Below are positions 63,832 through 64,000 of a DNA stretch of 64,000 nt, in pieces. A program made the translations under genes and the position numbers. The stretch is from assembly GCF_015207425.1 (NCBI RefSeq), contig NZ_JADEWZ010000001.1, positions 124,001-188,000 of the forward strand. The letters run 5' to 3'. The notes under the pieces are model-generated. The model was not told where the DNA came from. It did not search any database and was given only the letters and a program-made list of their open reading frames with translations. Every line of letters starts with the position of its first letter. Position 1 is the first letter of the stretch. This stretch comes from Lusitaniella coriacea LEGE 07157. GTDB lineage: Bacteria > Cyanobacteriota > Cyanobacteriia > Cyanobacteriales > Spirulinaceae.

Positions 63832-64000
63832 AATTTCCATCCTCAATAAGTAATATGTCTCAGATCGTTTGTTCCGTTTACAATGTCGTTTTCTGTCTCA
63901 ATAAGTTTCCAGATTTTTTGAGAACATAGAAACGAATCCAAAGAATCAAATTCATCCTCAATCATTCAAACAAGAGCAACTCTCTCAACTATTTAAGTGA
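63832..64000. other. Upstream region of the last gene, no feature seen
   Basis: AT-rich sequence reaching the right edge; it should carry the promoter of the exported beta-rich protein. No frame, repeat or RNA is evident. Confidence 0.4.

Overview
The window is a stretch of cyanobacterial chromosome. The reasons are the very dense HIP1 palindrome (GCGATCGC and partial forms occur every few hundred bases), the Mg-protoporphyrin ester cyclase gene acsF, several cyanobacteria-restricted families (DUF1400, DUF1517, DUF4230, DUF4090-like, low-complexity-tail membrane protein), a PEP-CTERM protein and two Uma2 nucleases. The repertoire of large multi-domain sensors and the repeat load suggest a filamentous or large-genome species; I cannot name it.

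Layout. 1-4.7 kb: edge-truncated TPR protein, Uma2 nuclease, M28 peptidase, large membrane protein. 4.8-10.1 kb: the classical rimP-nusA-ylxR-infB operon. 10.1-16.1 kb: small and secreted proteins (DUF1400, pentapeptide repeat, YdcF-like, CAP, PEP-CTERM). 16.7-21.2 kb: DUF4230 protein and a 1161-residue ammonium-transporter/histidine kinase/receiver/adenylate cyclase fusion. 21.7-28.7 kb: bioF, a HupE/UreJ transporter under a cobalamin riboswitch, comM, a histidine phosphatase, a Crp/Fnr regulator facing a globin gene.

28.8-33.1 kb is an insertion: a 75-bp piece of the 3' end of mtnB is duplicated as a direct repeat on both sides of an IS630-type MITE and a 1260-residue protein with a nuclease-like N-terminus. 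It is the best candidate for an undescribed (possibly defensive) gene. It is followed by mtnB and mtnX of methionine salvage and a 666-residue repeat protein.

36.6-40.8 kb is a scarred integration hotspot downstream of tRNA-Gly(CCC): a frameshifted tyrosine recombinase with short direct repeats beside it, a fragment of Cas12k (the effector of type V-K CRISPR-associated transposons), a broken IntI-type integrase divergent from two cassette-like genes (SnoaL-like protein and methyltransferase) with attC-like sequence, a truncated IS5-type transposase, and a second 228-bp copy of part of the recombinase. This looks like superimposed remains of a CAST, an integron and an integrase-borne island.

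40.8-50.8 kb: VOC protein, a cNMP-binding histidine kinase transcribed with a receiver/thioredoxin-reductase-like fusion, argB, aroK, tRNA-Leu(GAG), an M50 protease-TPR protein, cupin, PAS-GAF kinase, RHH protein. 51-64 kb: lepA, small secreted proteins, acsF, DUF1517 protein, chorismate-mutase-like protein, nucleoside deaminase, gamma-glutamyltransferase, a second Uma2 protein, a membrane protein with 72-bp tandem repeats, and a small exported beta-rich protein. Three copies of a ~100-124 bp dispersed repeat occur at 24.5, 26.2 and 59.5 kb. No rRNA or CRISPR array was seen.
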